A program made the translations under genes and the position numbers. A stretch of 64,000 bases of DNA from Latrodectus hesperus (lineage: Eukaryota > Arthropoda > Arachnida > Araneae > Theridiidae). Shown in pieces: positions 1 to 12,075 of this stretch; within the stretch, counting starts at the first letter, position 1, and the number at the start of each line of letters is the position of its first letter. The notes beneath the pieces are model-generated. The model made no database searches. It had not been told where the DNA came from and worked only from the letters and a program-made list of their open reading frames with translations. The stretch is taken from the NCBI GenBank assembly GCA_037975125.1, contig CM075853.1:50102458-50166457 (forward strand), given 5' to 3'.

Positions 1-65
1 GATTCGAACCCACGAACTGTTGAACCGAAGGCAAGAGCGCTAACCATTCGGCTGCCAGCTTGGCG
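1..65 (-). repeat. tRNA-derived SINE, partial (cut by window edge)
   Basis: The first 65 bases match the tRNA-like head of the complete SINE at 2157-2342 almost base for base. They include the complement of a Pol III B box (GGTTCGAATC type) and the complement of an A-box-like stretch. The element reads on the minus strand and its body and tail lie outside the window. The contained tRNA-like sequence is a SINE head, not a functional tRNA gene. Confidence 0.8.
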
Positions 66-459
66 TATCAGTATGGTCATTTGTGATCAGAGCAATAAAG
101 AATCACATTTTGCCACACCAAAATATAATTAAAAAACTAAATATATTTGCTTAAGTATATATTTGTTAACTATTTTACTAATCAGATGTTAATTTTATTA
201 TCATTTACTGTAAAAAGATCATGAAAATGAACTAGTAATCTTACCTATGTATTCATTTAATCTTTAAGCAAATTAGATAATCGAAAATCATAGATATTTG
301 TCTGTTCTACTGACCTTTTTAATTTAACTTTTATACACTTGAGTGTTCAAAAATTTATTTTATTATCAGGTGTTTTTTGTTAAATCTAAGTTTGTTGCAT
401 CTTTTGTTTTTATTAAATGTTCATTTAATAGAAATATCAGGTGTTGTGCCATCATTATA
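66..459. other. AT-rich spacer
   Basis: No coding region, RNA gene or recognisable repeat is visible between the SINE fragment and the Tc1 element. Confidence 0.5.
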
Positions 460-461
460 TA

Positions 462-501
462 AACTCCTGTTTGTGAAAATTGCAACACCATGAAGGAAGC
501 A
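462..501 (+). repeat. Tc1 terminal inverted repeat, left
   Basis: Pairs with 1849-1888 in inverted orientation. The outer 30 bases are identical and mismatches begin after the shared GCAACACC motif. Confidence 0.9.
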
Positions 502-597
502 TCATAGTTGAATGAAATTTAATACACAGTTGAGTGGTAATGATACAAATAAATGATTACATTTTCAAACCAAATAAACAATAATAAGAGATAGAAA

Positions 598-1636
598 TTA
601 GTATTTTGTGTGGCCACCACGCGCCGCAATAAGAGCTGCTACGGCGCGGCATGGAGTGAAACAAATTTTGAATATCTGCCTGCGGAAGAGTGTTCCATAT
701 TGTTTGTATGCGCAACCAAAGTTCGTCTGTCGAAGCAACAGGACGAGGATCACGAGCGAGACGCCGCCCAACGATATCCCACACATGTTCAATCGGTGAC
801 ATATCCGGCGAATACGCAGGCCAAGGAAGAAGCTGTACCTGCTGCGAATCAAGGTAGGTTATGACAGTCCTGGCGACATGTGGACGGGCATTATCCTGCT
901 GGAATACAGCCCCTGGCAATCCTTGCAGGAAGGGAATAGCTTGGGGCTGTAAAACTTCGTTTATGTATCGGGTACTGTTCAAATTGCCCACAATTCGTAG
1001 CAATTGTGATCGTCCATGATATGCTATGGCACCCCAGACCATAACTCCGGGGTTCGTCCACTGTGGCGTTCGATAATGCACTCCGGGATGTTCCGTTCAC
1101 CGGCATAGCGCCTGACACGAATTCGGCCATCATGGTGCCCACATATTGAAGCGGGATTCGTCAGAAAAGACGACCTGCTGCCAATCAGCACGCCAGCTCC
1201 TATGGACATTGGCCCATTGTAGCCGCAGACGGCGATGGTTTTGTGTGAGAGGAATCCTGTATAAGGGAACCCTTGCGCGCAGCCCACGCTGCAGCAGACG
1301 TCTCCGAATTGATGAAGCACACAATGACACACCTGTAGCTGTTGACCACTGTGCTGCCAATTGTCTGGAAGAAGCTGTGCGGTCCGTCAGCGCCATACGC
1401 ACCAGGTGTCTGTCATCGCGAGCTGACGTCACATTCCGGGGTCCACTCCCGGATTTCCGAGCTGTCCGACCCTCGTCCGTCCACAGCTTCCAAACACGCA
1501 TGATTGTGCTTCTGTTACGCTGCACACGAGCGGCTACTGCACCATGAGATAATCCAGCTTCACGAAGGCCGACGATTCTGCCCCGTTCAAACTCCGAAAT
1601 TTGCTCAAATTTCGCTCTCTTTCGTCGAAGAGGCAT
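598..1636 (-). pseudogene. Tc1-like transposase, frameshifted
   Basis: Cut-and-paste transposase, about 345 aa in conceptual length, usual for the family. The start is the ATG at 1636 (MPLRRKRAKF). Residues 1-110 hold paired helix-turn-helix DNA-binding domains. The catalytic triad is visible: D in VVFSDESRF, D in FQQDNARPH, and E in SPDMSPIEHVWD, with 34 residues between the second D and E (DD34E). Three single-base shifts break the frame: near 1145 (after NMW), near 1043 (before GVMVWGA) and near 645 (after SMPRR). The last frame ends at the TAA at 598-600. The intact remainder resembles proteins usually labelled Tcb1-type transposase in spider genomes. As written it cannot make a full-length enzyme. 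Confidence 0.92.
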
Positions 1637-1848
1637 AGTAAAGATTCAATTAACGTTTACCACTAGCATATAACCACCGATAATCATAAACGAAACAGAC
1701 GGCCTCGAAACAGCCGTCTATTTATATTCGGTTCGATCCGCCGTTCGGGGGCGCTGCACACCATACGCATGCGCTACCGGTCTGCAATTCTAATCATTTG
1801 CATATCATGCCCTACTTTACATTTCCTGAAAATTTCAGCTCACTCACG

Positions 1849-1888
1849 TATGTCCTTCGTGGTGTTGCAATTTTCACAAACAGGAGTT
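1849..1888 (-). repeat. Tc1 terminal inverted repeat, right
   Basis: Inverted partner of 462-501, followed by the TA target duplication at 1889-1890. Confidence 0.9.
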
Positions 1889-2156
1889 TAGTTTAATATT
1901 TGGTTCAAAATAATTAGAATTTAAAAAAATATATATTTGTGATAATTATTAAATAAAATTTATCCATAGATACTTATATAAATTAAATATTTAGTATTTA
2001 ACATATTGTGTTATGTTATATAAATTAAGACATTTCATATGAAAATAATTTGCGAATGTAGAAATATGTGACTTGCAACTATTTTGCAAATAAATTCTTT
2101 ATAAAATGCAATGCAAGATTTTACCATTATATCTGATATAATGTGCATTATAATTG

Positions 2157-2342
2157 GTTTGGTTTGTTTGGTTTGTTTGTCGCTCAACGGTCATTTTTTG
2201 CACACGAGGGCTAATTAGACAGGGACTTACGGTTTAAAGTGGAATCCGAACCACTACAAACATCCATGCCCAAGGTGGGATTCGAACCCACGAACTGCTG
2301 AACTGAAGGCAAGAGCGCTAACCATTCGGCTGCCAGCTCGGC
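2157..2342 (-). repeat. tRNA-derived SINE, complete, with target duplication
   Basis: A 186-bp retroposed element on the minus strand. Read in its own direction it has a tRNA-like head with A-box-like (TGGTTAGCGC) and B-box (GGGTTCGAATCCC) Pol III promoter motifs, a unique body of about 90 bp, and a tail of repeated CAAAC/CAAAC-like units. It is flanked by a 12-bp direct repeat, GCATTATAATTG, at 2145-2156 and 2343-2354. Three other copies or fragments lie in this window (1-65, 17566-17711, 44798-44946). The exact ends could shift by one base. Confidence 0.9.
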
Positions 2343-2354
2343 GCATTATAATTG

Positions 2355-2743
2355 ATACTGAATAGAAATTTCAGTTGTATAATACTACTATTGTACATTT
2401 ATAATTACATTTAAAAGTATATTAAAAATTAATGATTCAGTCAATAGTTTAGATTTCATCATGAAATTTTTTCAAAAGTTTTTATTTTTTATGAAAATTT
2501 TCTTATTTTCACATAAAAAAAAAATTCAGACTCTAAAAGTTTCTGAACTTGTAAGAAAAAATGCAAAGCATCAGTTTTCTACTACATATGAAAAGTTTAT
2601 ATAACTTCAAATTATTTATTTAAAAATCTAAAAAGTTATATTACACAAAATTATTATGTGTACGTAACATACAAATAAATATCATACAGTCAAATATCAT
2701 TGCGGTAAATTCCAAGTGCTAATTTAAGGTTCCTTTTTCATAC
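2355..2743. other. AT-rich spacer
   Basis: No supported feature between the SINE and the LINE derivative. Confidence 0.5.
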
Positions 2744-2754
2744 AGCAAGTCATT

Positions 2755-3576
2755 CTTCTTCTTCTTCTTAAAATTGGGTTTGTATGTCATTGGGCACCTC
2801 TGCTTTTATCAGCATTTTGTACCATTAACTCCAAACCCAATGTTTTCTAGTTCCAGTTGCTCGGGTCACCCACTTTACTAATAAAGTCCGATAACCCTTT
2901 AATGGAGTCTAGGTGTAACTCTCTAGTATGGATGATGCCTAAAGAAGTTAATTTAGGGAGGGCAAGAGCCTCGCATTCGTAAATGATATGCTCTGCCGTT
3001 TCCTCTTGCGTATGACATTTCCAGCAGATAGAGTCCTTGCTGAAACAGTCCCATCTGGTCAGAAAGTCAGTCATGCTAGGGATAGCTTCCTGACTCTCAC
3101 CAGAAGAAGATGGTTTGGAGATCATTTCTACCTCAAGAGAAGGATTCATTGCTGCCCCTTTACATGATTGCCTCTGAGTTCCCTTGTCTTTTTCAGCAAG
3201 GTCTACTTCAGAGGCTTCACATGCAAATGCAGAAAGGTTTGTTATTCATTGTGTCTTTTCAGCCACAAGATAACAATTAAAAAGCTCAGGTAGTTAAAGT
3301 CCACCCAGCATTGCCTGAGTTACTGGGCAAGGCAAATTACTCTAGAAGTTCGCCAGGCAACTAGAGGCTCCGTTAAGACACCAATACCGCAGTACCAATT
3401 AGCCCTAGGCTCGAATCACATAACACCAGGGTTTACGGGAGCTGGTTCGCGGCCTCTGATTCTATATTCAAGGCTATCCTGTCATTCCTACAGGACATTC
3501 GGCTATCCACCACTTGTCGACGCGCCTGGTGGCTGCTCAAGCCCCAGGAAGGTACACGTACCCCCTGGTTCCAGAT
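2755..3576 (-). mobile_element. Internally deleted non-LTR retrotransposon derivative, copy A
   Basis: An 822-bp retroposed unit on the minus strand with an 11-bp target duplication AGCAAGTCATT (2744-2754 and 3577-3587). Its 3' half, including the (AAG)n tail, matches the 3' end of the long LINE at 44960-47645. Its 5' half is a leader without reverse transcriptase sequence that is shared with copy B at 24808-25579. Both copies change from leader to ORF2 end at the same place, next to the sequence ATGGGA. It is therefore a non-autonomous derivative that presumably borrows the machinery of the full element. Copy A runs about 30 bp further 5' than copy B. Confidence 0.85.
2847..3149 (-). pseudogene. 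Fused leader / ORF2 C-terminal fragment of LINE derivative
   Basis: A 100-aa open frame. The first 30 or so residues (MNPSLEVEMIS...) belong to the leader shared with copy B. The rest is the ORF2 C-terminus with a CCHC knuckle (C-x2-C-x8-H-x4-C, starting CWKCH), as in I/R1-type LINEs. Relative to the full ORF2 one extra G after CAGCAA shifts the frame and joins the two parts into a single reading frame. In copy B the parts are in different frames. A functional product is unlikely but not excluded. Confidence 0.6.
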
Positions 3577-3587
3577 AGCAAGTCATT

Positions 3588-4590
3588 ACTATCATTGATA
3601 TGTTATACACTCAATTGCTCATGTAAAACCCGAGTGACCAATTTAGGCCCATGTGATCTATGAATCCAATGGTAATTTGTAAATTTCGCTGATTAATTTA
3701 TGTTTAAATAATGATAATTTAACAATTCATAAATTACTGAAGGATCTATTACCTCTCATAACATATGTTTTTAAGTAAAATGATAGGAAGTATACATTTA
3801 TACACATATACATTGAAAAGTTTTATTTTAACCTTTTTTGATTGTATATGGAATTTTTGTTCTTGGTCAGAAATTTGTGGCATGTTTATAAATTTTCTTC
3901 AAAAGCTTCAGTTGAAAAAATTAAATAAAAATATTTATTACTACTTTCACAAAAGAAACTTAGAATTTTTTTCTCCATCTTCACCAGCTGGTGATTAACT
4001 GTACAAAAAATCAAAAGAATATAATTGTCATACTAATTTTGGAAGTACATGTTTTTTTTCTTATTTTTTATTATATATAATCTATTTTTTATTTCCACAA
4101 TTAATTTAGTTCTGTTTTTCAAATCTACTGTGGGATATTCATTCTAAGCATTTGAAAATATACCAATGAAATATATCACTATACCTTACTTTTTTTTTAC
4201 AATATTTAAATGCATATTGCTGAAAATAGCATAAAATTATTCAGATTAGTTAAATGTTTGTACTTGTAATAATTTACATGTCACTAATGTAATAATTGAT
4301 AACAAATCACAAAAAATCTATAATGTCTTATTATAATTAATAAGACTCATTTTATTAGTAATAAAATTACAATGTATATTAAGTATAAAAAGCTGAATAT
4401 TAATTGATGAAATATGTATAAAACTTAATCTTTAATACGTAATAAAATTTATATACAATATATTAACAATGACATATATATACAAACTTTAATTATAAAA
4501 AATATAATAGTATTCAGACTTTTAAATTTGTTTTAATCTATTAATTAAAAAAATTCATTTAATTAATTTCAATCTTTAAAATAATTTTTT
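3588..4590. other. AT-rich region downstream of SGSH
   Basis: This holds the expected 3' untranslated region of SGSH on the minus strand. Several TTTATT motifs (complement of AATAAA) occur, so the real poly(A) site cannot be chosen from sequence alone. The 77-aa plus-strand open frame at 3765-3998 has no recognisable domain and I treat it as chance. Confidence 0.4.
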
Positions 4591-7500
4591 TTAGATTCCA
4601 TTATAAAGTGGTAGACACTGGGGGTTATGCTTGAATTTACCAGTGTTTTCTAATACTCCTGATGGGGAACAAATCCAAGGATCATTTGTTTTTATTTGCC
4701 AATCCCAGAGAGCAATCTGCATTTTCTTAATCACAGTAGAATAGGATGGATATTTTGCTAAATTTTTTAATTCATAAGGATCTTTCTGTAAATCATATAA
4801 TTCCCATTGAGGTCTATAATAATATTCTGTTAGATTTTTGTACCAATTGGTTGGAAGTTTACTTTTTGTGCGATTAAGAAGGTCTTGAAATGTAGGAGAG
4901 ATGTAAAAATCCTGATCTATAGGAAATGGCATTTCAAAATTTAAATTGTGGATCAATTTATAATCTTTAGTCCTTATGACACGCATAGGATAATACATAG
5001 TCACTTCATGTAAATTGTGACTTCCATAAACTACTTGGTCAACTTTTGAATTTGAAACATATTGCAGTAGTGATTTTCCTGTTAGTTTTACAGGTTGTTT
5101 ATTAAGATTGTAATCAGGATATGTTATATTAAACCAATCAAGTATTGTTGGTACTATATCCAGAAGACTCACCATTTTATTTGATTCCTAGAAAAAATTA
5201 CTTAAAATTATATAGAAAGAAAAATTATTATAAATTATTTCAATATAATAAAAGTGTAATTATTTACCTCCATCTCTTTTAAGTGATTAGGAATATGAAC
5301 TATAAAAGGTTCAGCCATTCCAGGATCATATAAATTAGTACGTCCATTAGGAAATGGTATTCCATTATCTGATGTATATATTATCAAGGTATTGTTATCA
5401 TATTGAAAATTTTCTAGTTCTTTCAAGACTAATCCAATTCCTGAAATCAAAAACATTTTAATAAATAGTGAATGTAAATTTTTTCTTGTATAGTTACTAC
5501 AGTTTATACAAGTATATTTAACTTAATTTAGATTTTAAATCAAACATGAAAATTCCATTTTCACCATATCTATAAAAAAATACTCTCCTTGTTTTACTTA
5601 TTTATGTTCAATGGCTGTTTAAATCTCTATTAAAATATCCGAAATTTAAACAGCTACTAAGAAAATAATTTTAAAAGTTTCTTATTCAGAGAAAGTAGGG
5701 ACAAGATAACAAAAATAAAACTATTAAAAAATATCAAATATTTTTATCGTAAATTTCTTTACCTTCTAATTTTAAAATCATAATGAAGTAAAAGTTTAAC
5801 AAAAATTGATATACTATCATGCTGTCATAACACATAATTTCTTTTCTACTTAATCAAATTATTTCCATCTATACTGACATACAACAGAATAGATGAATGA
5901 AACATAAGTTTGTGATAAAATTCTGTATATAAATTTTAAAACTGGAATATAAAATCACTAAATATGTATGATTGATGCATAATTATTAGAAAAATGCCTC
6001 TCTAAATTTGCAGACAAGTCATTTGATATTTGTGAATTAAATAAATAAAAAAAAAAAGGTATTTATGAGCAATGTTTTTTACTCTCTGGAACTGTATTCT
6101 AGAGATTTTGAACACAGTTGAGAGAAATAAATATAAAAAATTGACAACTTATCTAGCTTTATTCAAAGATGTCACATTTATGATTTAATATGGAAAATTA
6201 TTAAACAACTAAATTCTCCAGAGCAAAGAATTGTTTGTAATTTGAGTTTAATATTTAAATTTTTATCCTATTAATATAGAAAATAAATAAATATATGAGA
6301 AATGCATGGTATTTTAATATTTTTTAATTACAATGTTAATTTTATTGCGATCTCATAAAGTAATTTTATTATTAAATATTTCTTAAAAAAATCATTTACT
6401 AAATTTGGTACTATTCTATTACTAAATTTTTTTCAATTTAACTGAAATTATAAAATTAAATTTAAATAAGGAAATATCATACTAAGTTGATATATCAATG
6501 TAAGTAATTTTCAACAATAATTTCTTTTACCTTGATCTAATCTGCTCAGTGTTGTATACTGTGCAGCAATATCTTTTCTTGCTATAGGTGTGTCAGGAAT
6601 AAAATAAGGTACTATTACATCTTCAGGATTATAATATTCTGGTTTCCAATCGGGAATATGACCCATACCCTTTTCTCCATTTCCAAATTTTTCACAAAAT
6701 TCACCAAATTCAGGATTTGTGTGACCACAGCGATGGGGATCATGAAAAGCAACATAAAGAAGAAAAGGCCTATAATGTGTGGACAGTTATTTTTAAGTAT
6801 ATCTAGATGTAAAAATAAAACCCAATATAAATATCTATTCAAATTTATCTTTAATATAATAAAATTCAACGTATTTACATTATTTAAATTTAAATCTTGT
6901 TCAATATTAAAGGAATTTTTTCATTAAATCACCTTTATTATTTCTTTTCACAAACAAATTCAACATTCAGATACTTAATAAAAGTATTTAAATTTAAGCA
7001 ATGAATACTTGACAGGAATATTTAACTTAATAATGTGATGCATTAATTTTTATTACATATTAATAAATTTGTAGTTTTATTTCTTCCTCACTGTGCTTCT
7101 GTCCAAAATTTCTTGTAATGTTTTAAAATTAAATGATAAATAACTAAAACATTTTATGTTATTTTGAAATACATTAATTATTTACAACTAATTTTTAATA
7201 AAATATTTATCACTATAAATGTTAAAAAAGTATATATAATTAGCTTATCAATAAAACACTTCACATGTTAATAAGTTAAAAAATCTATTTTACATTTTTT
7301 AAAAATTTGAATTAATTAGAAAGATAATCATTCAAACAGGAAAATGTTACTTTATATTATAAGGAAAGATCAGATATAGTTGAACTGGTAAGGACATAAA
7401 ATTTCTTCAAAGATCTAGATTTGTAATTTGAATGTAACCAAATTCTGGAAAGCAAAACTGATTACTTTTATTCATATGAAATATTATGAAATTAAAATTT

Positions 7501-10500
7501 ATGATAAAAGAAATATGAAACTTTTAGAAATAACTCATTTCAAAAAAATTTTTTATCCATTAGAATATTAATAATAATATCTGTCACAATACAACCAAAT
7601 TAATTTCTTCTGAAAAGTAACATAATTATCTTAAAATAGAAAAACAAAGATTTATAATGTAAATCAAAGAATTATACCAAAAAGATAAATTTTTCTCAAA
7701 ACTTTTGCTTTGAAAAAAATATCACCGGAAAAATTATTAATGGAATAAGTAGAAATTAGTTTTAGTGCCACCAAAAAAGCAAAAACCACTACACCAGCTG
7801 GAAAAATCATTGTAACTGCTTCACATTGTTTTATTTTTTGAATATTACAATAGACAGATATCTTTTGTTTCAAGATTATTTACCTTTTCTTTTTTACTTT
7901 TAAATTTTATTCCTGTTCATAATTTATTTTGTAAAATGTAAAAAAAGTAATTACATAATTCTATGTAAGAATCAGTGAAATTTAAATGAAAAAAGCTATT
8001 GGAATTAACAATATATAGAAAAATAAAGTGCTTTTAATGATTACAGACAAAATAATTATAGGATAAGATAAATTTAATTCAAGAATTAACTTATCTTTAA
8101 ATTTCTACCATTAAGAAATTAAAATTAGAAAATTTACCTGGATTTAGCTCCTTTTAGGAACTTATGGACTAATTCATGAATTCTTGTTATATTACGACCA
8201 ACCTGATTAATAGAATTGTGTTCTTCTGTGTAAGCAAAATCAAATGGATAGACAGACTCTGGACCAACATGTTTTTTACCAATAATTCCTGATAGATATA
8301 AGAGATATGCTGAATTTTTAATGAAATAAGTTCAACAAATATAAATATTAATTCATAATCATATTAAAAATATAATTATGAATTGTCATGGTAAAAATAT
8401 TTTGTATGCATTTTTTGTTTATTTCATACTTAAATTTTTTTACAAAGCATTGTCTTTATCTCTATTCTACCTTGATAATAATTTTTATTTAAAAAAGAAA
8501 CACTTTCATATAAAATTAATCATTATATTTTGGAGTAAAAAAATTTAATAAATTGATTCAATAGATTAAATATTTTTGTAAATTAAAAATTTTCCAATTA
8601 AGACTTCTTTTGTGGAATTTTATGCTAGTAATTGTTGCTATCTCTATTTTTCTTATTTCTAGCGAATTTCGATTTTTTAAATCATTTGCTTCTAAATTTT
8701 TATTTCATTTTCCTGCTGAAAATTCTTGTGTTTAATCCTGAATTCCTTATAATTTTAGTTATATTTAACTTAATGAATCTTGTGTAAAACTACTATCTGT
8801 ATTTAACAATTGTTTTAAGTAAATTTCTATATTATAAAAGTTAATTAATATTATAGAACTTTATGTTTTAACCAAATATTCTGCAATTTTCATTAATTAT
8901 ATTTTGAATTACAAGTTTTTTAAAAGTTGATCCTCATATCAAATATTTAACTACATTTTAAGTGTATGTTAAAAGTTTATAAGTGTTTTTCTTTAAATAT
9001 TAATATATATATATATATGAAACTGTGGTTTCTGTATTTCGTCAACTGCTTTTAATGACATAAAAACATTATCCATTTCCAAGAAATTTTAACCGCATAA
9101 AGTTCATGAGATAACTTAAAATGATCATAAGCAGTACCTGAAATACTTTTTTAGTTCATAACTTTTCATATTATTTTTCCATATATTTTTATTCAAATAT
9201 ACTTTCATTATGTGTTCATTGATGCATATCAAATTGCCAAAAATGCATTTTTTTCCAAAAAAACAAAACAGCATCTTCCTCACACATAATTAAAAAAATT
9301 TTTACAATGTTTTAAATTGAAAAATAATATGATACCAGATTTATCAAATAGAAGTAAGAAATATTTATGGTTGTCTTTTGTTTAATTTTTTTTACGTAGT
9401 TTGAAAGTTTATTGTATGGGAGAGCCTATGAAAATGAAGCAACACTATTTTCTTAAATGAATTAATGAGTTGATAATATGTTATAAAAATTATAGCTAAT
9501 AATAAATGACACAGTATAATTTTCAAATTTTTTGAGTTATTGGTATAATGTTCAAGAAATCAATTTAAATGATGAATTATCAACATTACAAAAATAAAAA
9601 AATGGATAATTATTAAAAAAATTATTATTATTATATATATATATGTATATATTTGTTTGATCTTATAATATTTTTCTCATTTAAAGGATACTTGCTGAAT
9701 TTCAAGCACAATTCTTTATTTAATAAGTGATGAAATTTTTTTTCCAATAACAGCTGAATAGATGCTAGTGAACAAAAGATTCGAAGAATTATACATGAAG
9801 TATTATATTATCTTTAAGATAGTTACTTAAGCATTATTTAACACAATTTGTATATTATACACAATTTTTACTAATTATACATTATTCAAAATTATATATA
9901 TATCATTATTATCTAATTTTAATTAGGTTTTAGAATTGTCATTATTTTGTAACTGTTTTTTAAACTATCACCAGATAAGTGAATAAAAGTTTAGTACATT
10001 TTGTATACAAATTCTTTTTTAATGTTAAATGAAGGAAAAAATGGTTATTCAATTCTGAAAACTGTTAAGAAAAAAATGCTTGAATTATTAGAAAATCAAA
10101 TAAAAAAGAAAGATTATTTAATCTTTATTCCAAAAAGATTTTCTACTATGAAATATATTAATATTATTTTATTTTCATTAAAAATAAAATTAAATAACAT
10201 ATTTTAAAATAGTCTTTCATAGAGGAAATAAGAAGTATTAGATATGAAGAAGGTTATTTTTTGTTGAATTCATCATTCTGACTGAAATTAAAATTTAGGA
10301 TAGCTATCTAGTTAAGTGACTACGAATTCCATAAAATATGAATCACTAAAAATTAGCTATATATATTAATATGGCTTAGAAAACATTTTGTGTATTTATA
10401 TTTTAAATGCTTAAATTTTTAATTGGTTAGCAAATATCTTGTTGATTAAATATTTTTAGCACTGCAGAAATTAGCTTTATTATATATAAAATTATAATGC

Positions 10501-12075
10501 TTCATTTAAAAATGAATTGTTTTTAAAGTGACTCAATCTTTAAAGTTCGAACTAATATTGGAGTACTTTTGCATAAACAGACATAATAAAATTTCTATTT
10601 GAAAAATTAAAACTCTTTATAATTTAAATTTAACTTGCATTATAAGAACATTTTCATCATGTATAAATAAAAAAAATCCTGTTATTTATTGCTGAGAAGT
10701 AATCCCTCAATGAAACTAATGAATGTGTAAGACACAAATTTCTTTTTAAAGTTTAAATATAGTATTTCAAATTTAATAAAATATTCAGTAATTGAGAAGT
10801 CTATATATTGCAAAAACTATTATATTTCCTTTAATAGAACAAAAAGTAGAACCCTCATTGTTTTTAGCATTTCTTGTTAAAAAACTAAATAAAATAATAC
10901 CTGTAATATTATATATTTAAAAAATTATTCTAACTCTTGCATCAGAAAAAAATTTTACTAATTGATATTTTTTCATCTACATTGAATACATTACAGATAA
11001 CTTTGCTTAATGAGAAATAATCAGCAGCTAATCTTTTATAGAAACGCAATAATTAATAGGTAAAATTATATATCTTAAAAGTATAATGGATTTAATTATT
11101 ATGAAAGTTTTTCAAAAATGACTTACCTGTATAAATATTTTTTTCCTTTAGCAATAATGGCAAACTCTGAACATCAGCGAAAGAATTAAAATTATGAATA
11201 TCTTGATGAAGACCATACATTCCATTTTGGTGTTGAGGAAGTCCAGTTAAAATGGTAGAGCGGCTAGGAGAGCAGCTGCTAACTGATGTATAGGCATTTT
11301 TGAAAACTGTTGATTTTGAGGCTAATTTGTTTAAATGTGGTGTTTTACAAACTGGATTCCCATAAATTTGTGACTCAAAACCTCCATCATCAGCTAAAAT
11401 AAAATTATTTTTGATTTTAACAATAAAACATATTTTTAATATAAGTATGATTTTTGTACGAATTTTATTTAATTAATCTATATATGCTGATTGTAAGAGA
11501 AATTGATTGTTGATTTTCAATAAATATTAATTAACAGCAGCTGCATTTCATAAGCATTACGTTAAATTGCTGTTTCCTTAATTTCTTTGACAAGAATTTA
11601 ATGATTATTTATTTTGGGGAGTGATAAATGTGTTGTATTTATAAGTATACTTAGAACTGTGATCCAGAAAACTTCTTTCTTTAATTTACGAATCTTGCAA
11701 TGAAATTGAGATTTCAAAGTTAACATAATTATCGTTTAAAAAAAAAATGAATTGTTCTAATTTTGCAACTAAAATTTAAATGGTTGATATTTCCTGAAAT
11801 TTTGAGAGCCTTTGGATTTATTCATTGGGCGAAAAAATTTTGAACTTTAAAATATTGGAGAAATAAGAAAACAATTCTTTCATATACTTCATAAATTAAT
11901 TTAATAGGTATATTCAAAAACTTATCTAATCTACATGCTTCTTCGAGTGAATACAATATGATAGTTATAGTTTAAAATGATACTTACCAACGATTAATAA
12001 TACATTTTTTCCTATGACAGAGTTAATGCAAAGAAATAAAATATTGAAAATGAAAATAAAATCGAAAAAAGACAT
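4591..12075 (-). CDS. SGSH: N-sulfoglucosamine sulfohydrolase (heparan N-sulfatase, sulfamidase)
   Basis: Lysosomal sulfatase that removes N-linked sulfate from glucosamine during heparan sulfate breakdown. Six coding exons: 11988-12075, 11127-11393, 8138-8288, 6531-6769, 5268-5440, 4591-5187, all with GT/AG borders and consistent phases. They total 1515 nt including the TAA, or 504 aa (human 502). Residues 1-22 form a hydrophobic signal peptide ending near VIG. Active-site residues fall at the human numbers: Asp31/Asp32 (ADDGG), Cys70 in C-S-P-S-R (converted to formylglycine), Arg74, Lys123, His125, His181, Asp273/Asn274 (SDNGIPF) and Arg282. An N-I-T glycosylation site is at 151. The start ATG at 12075 is the only one that gives the signal peptide. 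No stop or frameshift was found, so the gene looks functional. It is divergent from RpL17. Confidence 0.97.
8289..11126 (-). other. SGSH intron 2 (largest intron)
   Basis: A 2.8-kb AT-rich intron with a short (TA)n run near 9005. No nested gene or clear repeat was seen. The other SGSH introns are 11394-11987, 6770-8137, 5441-6530 and 5188-5267, and they also hold nothing I can support. Short open frames inside them (for example 7664-7873 and 10001-10207) look like chance. Confidence 0.7.

Larger units (their letters stand above)
462..1888 (-). mobile_element. Tc1-like DNA transposon (DD34E), complete ends
   Basis: A 1427-bp element bounded by inverted termini of about 40 bp that start AACTCCTGTTTGTGAAAATT. 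It is flanked by TA duplications (460-461 and 1889-1890), the hallmark of Tc1/mariner integration. The interior holds one minus-strand transposase broken by frameshifts. The interior is clearly richer in G and C than the flanking DNA, consistent with a fairly recent arrival. The termini match well, so it could still be mobilised if an active transposase exists elsewhere; that last point is inference. Confidence 0.93.

Noticed and set aside
2270..2342. tRNA gene on the minus strand
   Set aside because: The A- and B-box-like sequences belong to a SINE head: the sequence continues into a SINE body and tail, has retroposition target duplications and recurs elsewhere in the window.
6615..6927. 84-aa minus and 89-aa plus open frames
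   Set aside because: Both overlap SGSH exon 4 in wrong frames or read into its intron; the spliced SGSH frame explains the sequence.
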